Shown: in pieces, positions 44,423-53,598 of the stretch
Layout of the letters: each line of letters opens with the position of its first letter
Numbering within the stretch: the first letter of the stretch is position 1
Assembly (NCBI RefSeq): GCF_002159975.1
Contig: NZ_NFJR01000006.1
Coordinates: 124,001-188,000 of the forward strand
DNA: 64,000 nucleotides
Origin: Barnesiella sp. An22
GTDB taxonomy: Bacteria > Bacteroidota > Bacteroidia > Bacteroidales > Barnesiellaceae
Direction: 5' to 3'
Translations under genes and position numbers: made by a program
The notes under the pieces: model-generated
Told to the model about the DNA's origin: nothing
Seen by the model: the letters and a program-made list of their open reading frames with translations, nothing else
The model's database searches: none

Positions 44423-46168
44423 TTAGAAGGACAGACCGTCGTCCCAGCCCGGATTCTGCGTGAGATTATGGTTTTTCACACGTTCTTCGGTGGGGATAGG
44501 CCACAGGTAGTCGCGGTCTTCGTCCCAGGTACGTTTCACATCTTTATGAGGCCACATGTAGCCTTCGGTATCGTTGGTAAGGAAGAAATCAACTCCTAAC
44601 TGATATTTGGTCAATCCAAGGCCCGATACCGGTTCGTCTTTCCAAAGAGCTGTTTCATTGCGCCCATCACCGTTGAGATCATATTTACCCACACCAGGGA
44701 AATAAACGCCATGGAACTCGTGAGTAAACTGTTTTCCCTCTTTCCAGCGGAACATATCCCACTGGCGGAAGCCTTCGAGACAAAGCTCGACGGTGCGCTC
44801 GCGGCGAATCTCCAGGATTACACCGGTCATGGCACTCTTCGTCACGTTGGGATAGCCCGTCACGTCGGCCTTCAGGTAGGGGTCGGGGTTGTTGTTGGCC
44901 TCCTCCAGGTCGATGCCCGGCATGCCCACGCGGTCACGCAAGAGGTTGACCGAAATATCGAGGTCGTTCTGCGTGAGGGTGCCCAGCTCGGCTTTGGCCT
45001 CGGCATAGTTGAGGTAAACCTCGGCCAAGCGGAAGAGCGGGTAATACATGGGCGACTTGTTCGACTGGTCGTATTTGGGTTCCATCACGAACTTGATATA
45101 CTGGTAGCCGGTCAAGGTGTATTTCGACAAGGTATTGATCATCTCTTTCTCAGTACCCATCTGCACATAACCCGGTGTCAAGATGGTTTGCGCCAGACGC
45201 GGGTCGCGGCCGGTCACCTCGTCGACAAACTGTTTCTTCTCATGCCCGGGAATATCGGTGTAGCGCGAGCCGTCGGCCATGAGGTAGTGGTCGACAAAAC
45301 GCTTGGTGAACGATACCCGCTGGTTGCCGGTCATCGAGTTGCACTGCGTGTTGTGCAGGATAGAGAGCTCGGTGCTGTACCGGCGGCCCAGGATAATCTC
45401 CTCGGCGGGAGCCTCGAGGCGGGCAAAGAGGTCGCGGTAAGGAGTGCTACCCTCTTTGTAAAGCGAGTAACCGCCTTTCTGAATCAGTTCGAGCGAAGCA
45501 TCGGCCGAGAGTTGCAACATCTCTTCCCAATCGCCCAGATTGTGATATTTGCGGAAAGTACCCTCGAACAGGGCGGCACGCGACTTCAAGGCCAGTGCCG
45601 TCCACTTGTTCACCTCGTAAGGCGTGTGAGCCTCGGGCAGTTTGTTGATTGCCGAGTCGAGATCGGCCATGACATGAGCCATCACCACCTTGCGCGAATC
45701 GCGGGCCTTGAAGAGAAGTTCGTTGTCTTTCGACCCGATTACCTCGTCGTACCAAGGCACATCGCCATAGCGTTGTACCTTCTCGTAATAGAAGAAGGCA
45801 CGCATGAAATAGGAGAAACCGTCGTAGTGGTTGCGGGCATTTACGTCGTCACAGTTTCCGCAATGTTGGAAATAGAAATTGATTTTGCGCAGGTCGCCCC
45901 AATTCCAGCCGCCCTCGGTGGCCGGAAGCCGGTTGCCCAAAAGGACATCGGAAAGGATATTCTTTACCACATCGTCGGCGCAAATATCGTTGAGGTCATC
46001 GGCATCGGGGAGCATGGCATAGTAGGCGTTGGTCCACAGGCGCAACTCCGTTTCGTTCGAGAAATAAGACTCGGGTGTAACCGTATCCTCGGGAATCAAA
46101 TCCAAATCGGTACAGCCGAACAAAGCGGCTCCGATCAACACGCTGGATATATATAAAAACTTTTTCAT
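44423..46168 (-). CDS. SusD-like surface glycan-binding lipoprotein
   Basis: A 581-residue RagB/SusD-family lipoprotein. The lipobox is ALFGC (cysteine about 19), followed by TDLDLIPEDTVTPESYFSNE, the classical N-terminus. TPR-like helices and the C-terminal SusD domain follow, with LRLAEVYLNYAEAKAELG and IRRERTVELCLEGFRQWDMFRW. It sits on the cell surface and lids the SusC channel. Its start is 19 bases from the susC stop. Ligand cannot be read from sequence; neighbours suggest a phosphodiester-containing glycan. Confidence 0.95.
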   Translation of the reverse strand: MKKFLYISSVLIGAALFGCTDLDLIPEDTVTPESYFSNETELRLWTNAYYAMLPDADDLNDICADDVVKNILSDVLLGNRLPATEGGWNWGDLRKINFYFQHCGNCDDVNARNHYDGFSYFMRAFFYYEKVQRYGDVPWYDEVIGSKDNELLFKARDSRKVVMAHVMADLDSAINKLPEAHTPYEVNKWTALALKSRAALFEGTFRKYHNLGDWEEMLQLSADASLELIQKGGYSLYKEGSTPYRDLFARLEAPAEEIILGRRYSTELSILHNTQCNSMTGNQRVSFTKRFVDHYLMADGSRYTDIPGHEKKQFVDEVTGRDPRLAQTILTPGYVQMGTEKEMINTLSKYTLTGYQYIKFVMEPKYDQSNKSPMYYPLFRLAEVYLNYAEAKAELGTLTQNDLDISVNLLRDRVGMPGIDLEEANNNPDPYLKADVTGYPNVTKSAMTGVILEIRRERTVELCLEGFRQWDMFRWKEGKQFTHEFHGVYFPGVGKYDLNGDGRNETALWKDEPVSGLGLTKYQLGVDFFLTNDTEGYMWPHKDVKRTWDEDRDYLWPIPTEERVKNHNLTQNPGWDDGLSF

Positions 46169-46187
46169 CGTCGTTCTGTTTTAATCG

Positions 46188-49100
46188 TTAAAATGTAATA
46201 TCCACACCCACCGAGAAGTTACGCGAGTAGCTGTATGCCATACCGGTACCGTCGTTCTGTCCGGCAGCCTCGGGGTCGATATAGAGGGTATGCTTCTTCA
46301 TCGGCGACCAGTACCACAAGTTTTCACCCGTGAAATAGACACGCAATCTGGTAAAGACTTTTTTCAATACCGGCAAGGTATAACCAATGGTAAGGTTTTT
46401 CAACCGCAGGTAAGAGGCATTTTGCAGATAGCGGTCGTTGGCCACGCCCAGCTGACTGGAAGCAAAAGTCTGATAACCACGGAAACGGGGGAAGTATCCA
46501 CCGGGATTCTCCTCCGACCAGCACTGGTCCATAAAGTTGGCCGGGATAAAGCTCGTGAATGCGCGTGCATAGGGGCCCCAGAATCCGGTCGAGAGGTAAT
46601 CGGGGTACCAGTCTCTCTTGCCTACACCTTGGAAGAAGGCGGTAAAGTCAATGCCGTTCCAGTCGGCACCCAAACGGAAACTGTAGCAGTAACGAGGAGT
46701 TTCGTTACCGATAATCTCACGGTCACCCGGGCTGTCGGCAGTCTCGTCACCCTTGCTGATGACATTGTCGCCGTCGAGGTCAATAAACTTCAAGTCGCCG
46801 GCACGGTAGTAAGGATCGACTTTATCGGTGAGGATACGAGTATTCACAGCATCCTGGTTTACCCGCGAGGTATATTCGGCTGCCTCTTCATCGGTAGCGA
46901 ACAAGCCGGCTACACGATAACCCCAAATTTCACCCCACTCCATACCTTCGTAGATGTCGGTCAAGTTCTTTTCGGGGTTGTTATACTTGGTAATAACCGT
47001 TTTGTTATCGCCCAATGTAGCCGAAATGCTATAATTGAAACGCTTGCCCATCAATGCAAACGAGTCGTTCCAGCCCACAGCAAGTTCCCAACCCTTCGTG
47101 CGCAGGTTGGCACAGTTCTCATCGGGTTCTACCGCCCCAAAGACACCGGGCAATACAATCGATTTACCCAGCATACCTTCGGTATCACGAATGAAGTAAT
47201 CGCCTGTGAAATTCAAACGATTGTTGAGGAACGACATGTCGAGACCCACGTTCCAGGTAGCGATGGTCTCCCAAGTCAAGTAACTGGTTTTGGGATTGGA
47301 TACACTGGCATATTGCAACTTCGAGGTTCCATCGAGCGTATAGCTCATGGTATTGCCCGTGAGAATCTCTTCAATATAAGAGTAGTCGTCTACCTCCTGG
47401 TTGCCCAGTTTACCGTATGAGAGACGTATCTTGGTATTGTCAACCACGTCTCGGATAGGCTCCCAGAAACTCTCCTCGCTGATGCGCCAACCGGCCGATG
47501 CCGAGGGAGTGAATACCCAGCGGTGGTCGCTGCGGAAACGCGAAGAACCATCGTAACGGGCACTGGCTTCGAAGAGATAACGGCCTTTGTAATCGTAGTT
47601 CACACGACCGAAGAAACCGCTGTTACGCCACTCGGAGATGGTTTGAGCACGAGTAATATCACCCGTAGCGTTGGCAAAGGTCGACATGTTCTCGTTCAAC
47701 AGAGCCAGCTGCTGCAACTGCAAATAGGTGTTGCGAGAGCCACGATACTGATAACCGGCCAATGCGGTAAAGTTATGCGCCTTGTTCCAGGTGTGGGTAT
47801 AGGTAGCATAGGCATTCAAGTTGTGCTCGTTGGTCTCGTAGTGATTTTCACGATAGTAATCCTTGAAGTTACCGGTAATGATGGTCTTCTCCTCGCCCTG
47901 CTTGTTGGAGTAGTGCAGGTTGTAGTTACGCACCGAGTTGAGACGTTTGCGGTATTTGTAGCCGTAATCGACCGTCAAGACGAGGTCTTTGAAAATATCG
48001 ATGTCGAAGCGGTTGCCTATGATAATATACTTTTGGTTGTTCTGATGGTGCGAACGGTCGTCGACCAGATAGGGCCCGGCACCGTTGAGGGTAGTGTTGG
48101 CATGAGTTTCGGCATAGACCGGCAGTCCCTCGGGAGTCTTGGCCGGCCACGAAGCCATCAAGGTTTTGTCGACCTCCATCAGGGTCGAGTTGATGGTAGC
48201 CAGACCGCTGTATTTATAGGACGAGGAGAAGAAGTTGACATTGGTCGAGTAACGCAACCAAGGTTTAACCTTCACATCGAGTTTGGCGCGGGTCGAATAG
48301 GTGTCGTAGGTATCGGGGGTTACGTTCAAGATACCCTCCTCGCGGTTGTACCGGCCGCTCACATAATATTTCACCCGGTCGTTTCCTCCCCGTATCGAGA
48401 GGTTGTATTCCTGTTGCGGACGGGTTTTGCGGAAGAGATAATGATACCAGTCAAAGTTGGCATAATACCGATACGAACCGTCGTCTTGCAGTACTACCCA
48501 GGGACGCTCGGGATTCTCGGTCTTGTCGTTGCGGCGCTCATACAGCATCTGCATCTCCTCGGCCGTATAGTTGGTAAAGTTGGTAGCATACTGCGAGTAG
48601 TAGGCCTTGTCGACCAGGCTCACCTGATCGTAACCCGAGGTCATATAGTCGGTCGATGTCGTATTCTGCGACCAACCGAACCGGCCGTTGAAGCTTACCG
48701 TAGCTTTGCCGGCCTGGTCGGCACCCGTCTTTGTCGTAATAAGTACAACACCTTTCGACGCGGTAGCACCATAGATGGCGGCAGCCGAAGCATCTTTCAA
48801 AATAGAAACCGACTCGATGTCGTTGGGGTTGACCATATTCAGCTCGGTCACCACACCGTCGACCATAATCAGCGGGGTATTGGACGTAGAGATAGACGAT
48901 ATACCACGAATATTCATCGAATAGCCGCCGCTCGACCGACCCGACTCCATCGTCAGGTTCAACGAAGGATCGGCACCTTGCAGGGCCATGGCCACGTTGC
49001 TTACCGGGCGGGCGTTAATCTCCTTGGCGCTGATGGTTCCCACGGCTCCCGTCAGGTTCACCTTCTTCTGGGTACCGTAGCCCACCACAACCACCTCGTC

Positions 49101-49439
49101 GAGCAGCTGATCGGCATCTTTCATCCTGATAAGAACAAAGTTCTTGCCGTTGACCGAAACATTCTGTTTTTCATAACCGATAGAAGTGACCTCGAGGGTC
49201 GCATCGGAGGGTACGTTTTTCATAGTAAAAGCTCCGTCCACATCGGTCGAACGCCCGATAGAGGTTCCGGCAACCTTGACTACGGCCCCGATAATGGGTT
49301 GGTCATACTTGTCGACCACCTTACCGGACAGCGAATTACCACCTCCAGACTGAGCAAACATCTGTAGACCAGACATCAAGATGATAGCCACCAGCAGGCA
49401 AGCCCATCTTCTGTGCAGTGTGTTTGTTAGTAAATTCAT
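46188..49439 (-). CDS. SusC/RagA family TonB-dependent outer-membrane transporter
   Basis: A 1,083-residue receptor. Signal peptide about 1-29, then a carboxypeptidase-regulatory-like domain (LSGKVVDKYDQPIIGAVVKV), the SusC-typical box DEVVVVGYGTQKK (about 113-126), the plug (about 130-240, NVAMALQGADPSL), and a large barrel. Neither an N-terminal STN domain nor a nearby anti-sigma gene is present, so FecIR-type signalling is not expected. The pair with SusD imports oligomers through the outer membrane. The glpT gene lies 91 bases upstream on the same strand, with only a weak hairpin between them. Confidence 0.96.
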   Translation of the reverse strand: MNLLTNTLHRRWACLLVAIILMSGLQMFAQSGGGNSLSGKVVDKYDQPIIGAVVKVAGTSIGRSTDVDGAFTMKNVPSDATLEVTSIGYEKQNVSVNGKNFVLIRMKDADQLLDEVVVVGYGTQKKVNLTGAVGTISAKEINARPVSNVAMALQGADPSLNLTMESGRSSGGYSMNIRGISSISTSNTPLIMVDGVVTELNMVNPNDIESVSILKDASAAAIYGATASKGVVLITTKTGADQAGKATVSFNGRFGWSQNTTSTDYMTSGYDQVSLVDKAYYSQYATNFTNYTAEEMQMLYERRNDKTENPERPWVVLQDDGSYRYYANFDWYHYLFRKTRPQQEYNLSIRGGNDRVKYYVSGRYNREEGILNVTPDTYDTYSTRAKLDVKVKPWLRYSTNVNFFSSSYKYSGLATINSTLMEVDKTLMASWPAKTPEGLPVYAETHANTTLNGAGPYLVDDRSHHQNNQKYIIIGNRFDIDIFKDLVLTVDYGYKYRKRLNSVRNYNLHYSNKQGEEKTIITGNFKDYYRENHYETNEHNLNAYATYTHTWNKAHNFTALAGYQYRGSRNTYLQLQQLALLNENMSTFANATGDITRAQTISEWRNSGFFGRVNYDYKGRYLFEASARYDGSSRFRSDHRWVFTPSASAGWRISEESFWEPIRDVVDNTKIRLSYGKLGNQEVDDYSYIEEILTGNTMSYTLDGTSKLQYASVSNPKTSYLTWETIATWNVGLDMSFLNNRLNFTGDYFIRDTEGMLGKSIVLPGVFGAVEPDENCANLRTKGWELAVGWNDSFALMGKRFNYSISATLGDNKTVITKYNNPEKNLTDIYEGMEWGEIWGYRVAGLFATDEEAAEYTSRVNQDAVNTRILTDKVDPYYRAGDLKFIDLDGDNVISKGDETADSPGDREIIGNETPRYCYSFRLGADWNGIDFTAFFQGVGKRDWYPDYLSTGFWGPYARAFTSFIPANFMDQCWSEENPGGYFPRFRGYQTFASSQLGVANDRYLQNASYLRLKNLTIGYTLPVLKKVFTRLRVYFTGENLWYWSPMKKHTLYIDPEAAGQNDGTGMAYSYSRNFSVGVDITF

Positions 49440-49495
49440 AATTTTTTTGATTTATGGTTTTTATTAGGTTTTTGAAGTTTCCTTATATCGTCCCG

Positions 49496-49522
49496 AAAAG
49501 CGGCCGGAACCAACTCTCCGGC
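49496..49522 (-). terminator. Weak terminator/attenuator hairpin between glpT and susC
   Basis: Stem GCCGGA/TCCGGC (49503-49508 with 49517-49522), followed on the minus strand by CGCTTTTCGG. The stem is short and the T run has only four T, so read-through from glpT into susC seems possible. No consensus promoter is visible in the 49,440-49,530 gap. Confidence 0.4.
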
Positions 49523-49530
49523 TATCGGGG

Positions 49531-50868
49531 TTATCGACGGTTCACCGCCCTATCCTCTTTGCAAAACAGCATCAGCACCACCGTAACGGCACAGGCCCCC
49601 AGCAGCAGGAAGAAACCTCCATCCCAGCCGAAGTGCTCGAAGACATAGCCCATGCCGATGTTGGCAAAGACGGCCGAACCCAACAGATAGCCGAAGAGAC
49701 CGGTGAATCCGGCAGCCGTACCGGCGGCTTTCTTCGGAACCAGGTCGAGGGCCGAGACACCAATCAGCATCACCGGGCCGTAAATGAGGAATCCGATAGC
49801 GGCCATGGCCACATTGGTCACCGTAGCCGAAGCGCTGTTCCAATAGACATACACGGCCACCATCACCAGCAACATGTAGATGATGGTCACCGGCGAACGG
49901 CGGCCCTTAAAGACCTTGTCGGAGAGCCAACCGCAGAGTATCGTACCAAAAATGCCGGCAATCTCGAAAGCGAAATAGGACCAACTGCTGTTGGCCAAAT
50001 CCATGTGTTTCACCTGCTCGAGATACATCGGCGCCCAGTCGAGTACACCGTAACGCACAAAATAGATGAAGGCATTGGCAAAGGCAATGACCCACAACAG
50101 CTTGTTATTGAACACATGACCAAACAGAATCTCACGGGTAGAGAGTTCCTTCTCCTGTTCGGCCGAATAGGCCTGCATACACTCATCGGGTTTATAAAGC
50201 TCGATGGGAGGCAGACCGCACGATTGTGGAGTGTCGCGTACCAGCAGATAGGCTATGGCCGCTACCCCCACGGCTACGATGGCCGGGAAGTAGAATGCGC
50301 CGGTCCAATTACCAAAAAGGGTGATACCGAAGACAGCCAACGGGGCCATCACCGCACCACCTATATTATGAGCTACATTCCAAATCGACATCTTCACGCC
50401 ACGTTCGCGGGCCGAGAACCAATGCACCATCACCCGTCCGCACGGAGGCCAACCCATACCTTGCACCCAACCGTTTACAAACAAGATGCAGAACATAAAA
50501 AGTATGGAGAGCGAACCGACGCTCCAAGGAATAAGACCCATGACGGTCATTATCACCGCCGAAGCGACCAGACCCAGCGGAATGAACACCCGCGCATTGC
50601 TGTGATCGGAGACGGTTCCCATCACAAACTTGCTGATGCCGTAGGCTATCGAAACTGCCGACAGAGCCCAACCCAAATCGGCCTTGTCGAAACCCATCTC
50701 CTCGAGAGCCGGCATGGCTATCGAGAAGTTCTTGCGTACCAGATAGTAGCCGGCATACCCGATGAATATACCGAGGAACACCTGCCATCTCAACTTCTTG
50801 TACTCCTTGTCGACCTTTTCCTTGGGAAGGGGGTCGATGACGGGAGCCGGTCTGAACAACTTCAACAT
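49531..50868 (-). CDS. glpT: Glycerol-3-phosphate transporter (GlpT-type MFS antiporter)
   Basis: A 445-residue inner-membrane protein with 12 predicted helices of the organophosphate:phosphate antiporter family. Typical sequence: KLRWQVFLGIFIGYAGYYLVRKNFS near the start with the substrate-binding arginine (about 46), WVQGMGWPPCGRVMVHWFS, and ERG in the middle loop. Length fits GlpT (about 450) rather than UhpT (about 463), and pairing with glpD supports glycerol-3-phosphate as substrate. ATG 50868 lies 45 bases after the glpD stop. Confidence 0.9.
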   Translation of the reverse strand: MLKLFRPAPVIDPLPKEKVDKEYKKLRWQVFLGIFIGYAGYYLVRKNFSIAMPALEEMGFDKADLGWALSAVSIAYGISKFVMGTVSDHSNARVFIPLGLVASAVIMTVMGLIPWSVGSLSILFMFCILFVNGWVQGMGWPPCGRVMVHWFSARERGVKMSIWNVAHNIGGAVMAPLAVFGITLFGNWTGAFYFPAIVAVGVAAIAYLLVRDTPQSCGLPPIELYKPDECMQAYSAEQEKELSTREILFGHVFNNKLLWVIAFANAFIYFVRYGVLDWAPMYLEQVKHMDLANSSWSYFAFEIAGIFGTILCGWLSDKVFKGRRSPVTIIYMLLVMVAVYVYWNSASATVTNVAMAAIGFLIYGPVMLIGVSALDLVPKKAAGTAAGFTGLFGYLLGSAVFANIGMGYVFEHFGWDGGFFLLLGACAVTVVLMLFCKEDRAVNRR

Positions 50869-50913
50869 ATTATCCTCTATCTTTTTTTATCCTCTATTCC
50901 TCTTGCGCAACCG

Positions 50914-52482
50914 TCAAGCCAAAATGTAATTCTTGGCCAAACGGGTAAAGGCTTCGACCTGGTCGGCCTCCCACCGTCGGTCCTTATCCATCTCGCGAGC
51001 CATGATCGAGGCCACCCGGGGTGCCATGTCGATAGCGGCGCGGGCATCCATAAAGAGGGCTCTCACCCGGCGGGCCAATACATCCTCGACAGTCTGCGCC
51101 ATCTCTTCACGCACGGCCCACACCACATGAGCCACCCGGAAGGTGTAACCGATATGGAGCAGGTCGCCCAGCGAAGCATCATTCTCAATCATGGCGGCTA
51201 TCTCGTCGGCATCGCTTCCATAGACGTAGTCCCACGTCGAGCGGTCTACCTGCTCGCGATAGCCGTGCAGCCTCATCTTGCACGTCACGCACGGGCGACG
51301 TTCGAGCCCTATCAGTTCGGCCACCTTATCGACCGCATCCTCGGCCATCTGCCGGTAGGTAGTCCACTTGCCGCCGGTAATGGTGAGCATGCCCGAGTCG
51401 GAAACATATATCTTGTGGTTGCGCGAAATCTCTTTCGTCTTTTTGCAATCGCTGTGCGAGGGTGCAGCCAACGGACGCAGACCGGCAAAGACCGACAGCA
51501 CGTCGCTGCGTTTGGGCTTGCGGGTGAGGTATTGTCCGGCCTGGTCGAGAATGAAATCGATCTCCTCGTCGAGCGGTTTGGGCTCGAGCGAATTTTCATT
51601 GAGCGGCGTATCGGTCGTACCCAGCACCGCCTTGCCGTGCCAAGGCACCCCGAAGAGCACCCGGCCGTCGCGGGTCTTGGGAATCATCAGGGCCGACTCT
51701 CCACCCAGAAAGGCGGCATCGACCACGATATGCACCCCTTGACTGGGGCGTACCTTCTTGCGGCTCTCGGGCTTGTCCATCTGCATGATGTCGTCGACAT
51801 ACACGCCGGTGGCATTGACCACCCCTTTCACATTCACTTCGTAGGTACCGCCCTCGAGCGTATCCTCCAGAACGGCCCCCCGAATCTTGCCCGAAGGGTC
51901 CTTGAGCAGCGAAGTCACCTTCATATAGTTGATGCACACGGCTCCGTGATCGGCAGCACTCTGCATGAGCGTAATGGCCATGCGCGAATCGTCGAACTGT
52001 CCGTCGTGATATACCACACCGCCGCGCAGGTGGTCGTGCAGCAGACCCGGCAGCTCCTTCAACGTCTGTTTCTTCGACAGCGGCAACGAACGTCCCAAAC
52101 CCAGCCGGCCGGCCAGGAAGTCGTAGCAGCACAACCCAATCGTGTAGAACGGCTGCTCCCACCAACGATAATTGCCTATAATGAAACGCATGTCTTTCAC
52201 CAGATGCGGAGCATTACGCCACAGGCGACCACGCTCGTGCAAAGCCTCGATTACCATCGATATATCGCCCTGCCGCAAATAACGCACCCCCCCGTGCACC
52301 AGCTTCGTACTTCTGCTCGAAGTAGCTTTGGCAAAGTCGTGTTGTTCAACCAATAAGACACGATAGCCTCGACTCGACGCATCGACTGCCACGCCCAGCC
52401 CGGTGGCTCCGCCTCCTATCACCAACAAATCCCATGGTCTCTTTTCCTCGGCCATCTCTTTTATCAAGCCCTTACGTTTCAT
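50914..52482 (-). CDS. glpD: Glycerol-3-phosphate dehydrogenase, FAD-dependent
   Basis: About 522 residues from ATG 52482 (MKRKGLIKEMAEEKRPW); ATG 52455 is another option, while the longer frame to 52548 uses TTG. The FAD-binding motif DLLVIGGGATGLGVAVDASSRG is near the N-terminus, followed by KATSSRSTKLVHGGVRYL, typical of GlpD. The C-terminal DAO_C domain begins near 380. The enzyme oxidises glycerol-3-phosphate to dihydroxyacetone phosphate at the inner membrane and passes electrons to quinone. It is first in a unit with glpT and is divergent from a DeoR-type regulator; TTTCGTTT operators overlap its promoter. Confidence 0.95.
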   Translation of the reverse strand: MKRKGLIKEMAEEKRPWDLLVIGGGATGLGVAVDASSRGYRVLLVEQHDFAKATSSRSTKLVHGGVRYLRQGDISMVIEALHERGRLWRNAPHLVKDMRFIIGNYRWWEQPFYTIGLCCYDFLAGRLGLGRSLPLSKKQTLKELPGLLHDHLRGGVVYHDGQFDDSRMAITLMQSAADHGAVCINYMKVTSLLKDPSGKIRGAVLEDTLEGGTYEVNVKGVVNATGVYVDDIMQMDKPESRKKVRPSQGVHIVVDAAFLGGESALMIPKTRDGRVLFGVPWHGKAVLGTTDTPLNENSLEPKPLDEEIDFILDQAGQYLTRKPKRSDVLSVFAGLRPLAAPSHSDCKKTKEISRNHKIYVSDSGMLTITGGKWTTYRQMAEDAVDKVAELIGLERRPCVTCKMRLHGYREQVDRSTWDYVYGSDADEIAAMIENDASLGDLLHIGYTFRVAHVVWAVREEMAQTVEDVLARRVRALFMDARAAIDMAPRVASIMAREMDKDRRWEADQVEAFTRLAKNYILA

Positions 52483-52591
52483 TTTCTTATCTTTCAATTT
52501 TTGATTTCTTATCAACCTTCGCGATTCTACTTTCTTTTCGTGATACAAAGAAAATAAAAAAGGATAGATAAAACAAGAAAATATGTGTATA

Positions 52592-52635
52592 TTTTTCGTT
52601 TCGTTTTCGTTTCAAAGATATTTCATTTCGTTTTC
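52592..52635. promoter_or_regulatory. DeoR-type operator repeats at the glpD promoter
   Basis: Two clusters of TTTCGTTT-type direct repeats (52592-52613, TTTCGTTTCGTTTTCGTTTC; and 52621-52635, TTTCATTTCGTTTTC) flank a minus-strand TATCTTTG box (52613-52620). DeoR-family regulators such as E. coli AgaR bind repeated TTTCRTTT elements, and a DeoR-family gene begins 80 bases away. Binding by that protein is inference. Confidence 0.6.
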
Positions 52636-52655
52636 AAAAATATTTATCTATATTA

Positions 52656-52687
52656 TTTGGGCTTTATTCAAATAAATTTTATATTTG
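52656..52687 (+). promoter_or_regulatory. Consensus promoter of the DeoR-family regulator gene
   Basis: Plus-strand TTTG (52656-52659), exactly 20 bases, then TATATTTG (52680-52687). The start codon is 27 bases downstream. Confidence 0.8.
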
Positions 52688-52713
52688 TCGTATAAATACA
52701 TTATATAATATAT

Positions 52714-53478
52714 ATGCTCAGTATTGCAGAACGACACAAATACATTCTCGACAAGCTCAATTCCCAAGGATTTGTAAAGGTTCTGGACATCGCCCGCGAA
52801 CTGGACGTAACCCCCGTTACCATACGAAAAGACCTGAAGCTGCTGGAAGAAAAGAAACTTTTGTTCCGTACGCACGGGAGTGCCAGCCCGGTGAATCCCC
52901 ATACGGCCGACATCAATATCCACATCAAAGAGCGTATCAACAGCGAAGCCAAGCGGCGTATCGCCCACAAAGCCATCAAACTGATCGAGCCCAACGATTC
53001 GATTATCGTGGCCTCGGGCAGCACCGTCTACGCCTTTGCCGAAGAGATTACCGACGACTTGAACCTGACGGTGGTCACGGCTTCGCTCAACGTATCGACC
53101 CTGCTCAACCGGTTTGAGCATATCCATGTGATTCAGTTGGGCGGGACACTGCGCAAAAGCTCCTTCTCGGTGATTGGCGACCTGGCCACTCACGCCTTCG
53201 ACAACCTCACCTGCTCCAAGCTCTTCATGGGTGTCGACGGCATCGACCTCGACTATGGTCTCACCACCTCGAACATCGACGAGGCCCGACTCAACCAACG
53301 CATGATTGCCGCTTCGCTGCGCACCATCGTACTGGCCGACTCGTCCAAGTTCGGCAAACGGGGTTTCGGAAAAATCTGCACCCTCGACCAGGTCGATGTC
53401 ATCGTTACCGATTCGGGCATCTCGCCCTCGATTGCCAAGAGTATCGAAGAGGCCGGTATCGAATTGATTATTGCCTGA
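52714..53478 (+). CDS. DeoR/GlpR family transcriptional regulator
   Basis: A 254-residue regulator. The N-terminal DeoR helix-turn-helix (about 5-57) reads HKYILDKLNSQGFVKV, then LDVTPVTIRKDLKLLEEK. The C-terminal DeoRC sugar-phosphate sensor domain (about 75-235) has VASGSTVYAFAEE, TVVTASLNV, and LFMGVDGID. Divergent orientation from glpD-glpT and the TTTCGTTT repeats between them indicate that it represses glycerol-3-phosphate genes, with a sugar or glycerol phosphate as inducer. Whether it also controls the SusCD cluster beyond glpT is open. Confidence 0.92.
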   Translation: MLSIAERHKYILDKLNSQGFVKVLDIARELDVTPVTIRKDLKLLEEKKLLFRTHGSASPVNPHTADINIHIKERINSEAKRRIAHKAIKLIEPNDSIIVASGSTVYAFAEEITDDLNLTVVTASLNVSTLLNRFEHIHVIQLGGTLRKSSFSVIGDLATHAFDNLTCSKLFMGVDGIDLDYGLTTSNIDEARLNQRMIAASLRTIVLADSSKFGKRGFGKICTLDQVDVIVTDSGISPSIAKSIEEAGIELIIA

Positions 53479-53513
53479 TTTCGAATTTAATCCTATTTAT
53501 AAACAGGCATAAA

Positions 53514-53565
53514 GAAACGAAAGGCGTGGAAGTCGATTCCACGCCTTTCGTTTCTTATCGTTTTT
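53514..53565. terminator. Bidirectional terminator between the regulator and a truncated T9SS protein gene
   Basis: A perfect 18-bp stem (53514-53531 with 53537-53554) with five-base loop. The plus strand continues TTATCGTTTTT, and the minus strand has T-rich sequence too. It serves the two convergent genes. Confidence 0.85.
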
Positions 53566-53598
53566 ACAGTCGGTTAAGGGTGTAATAGACCCATCGGT

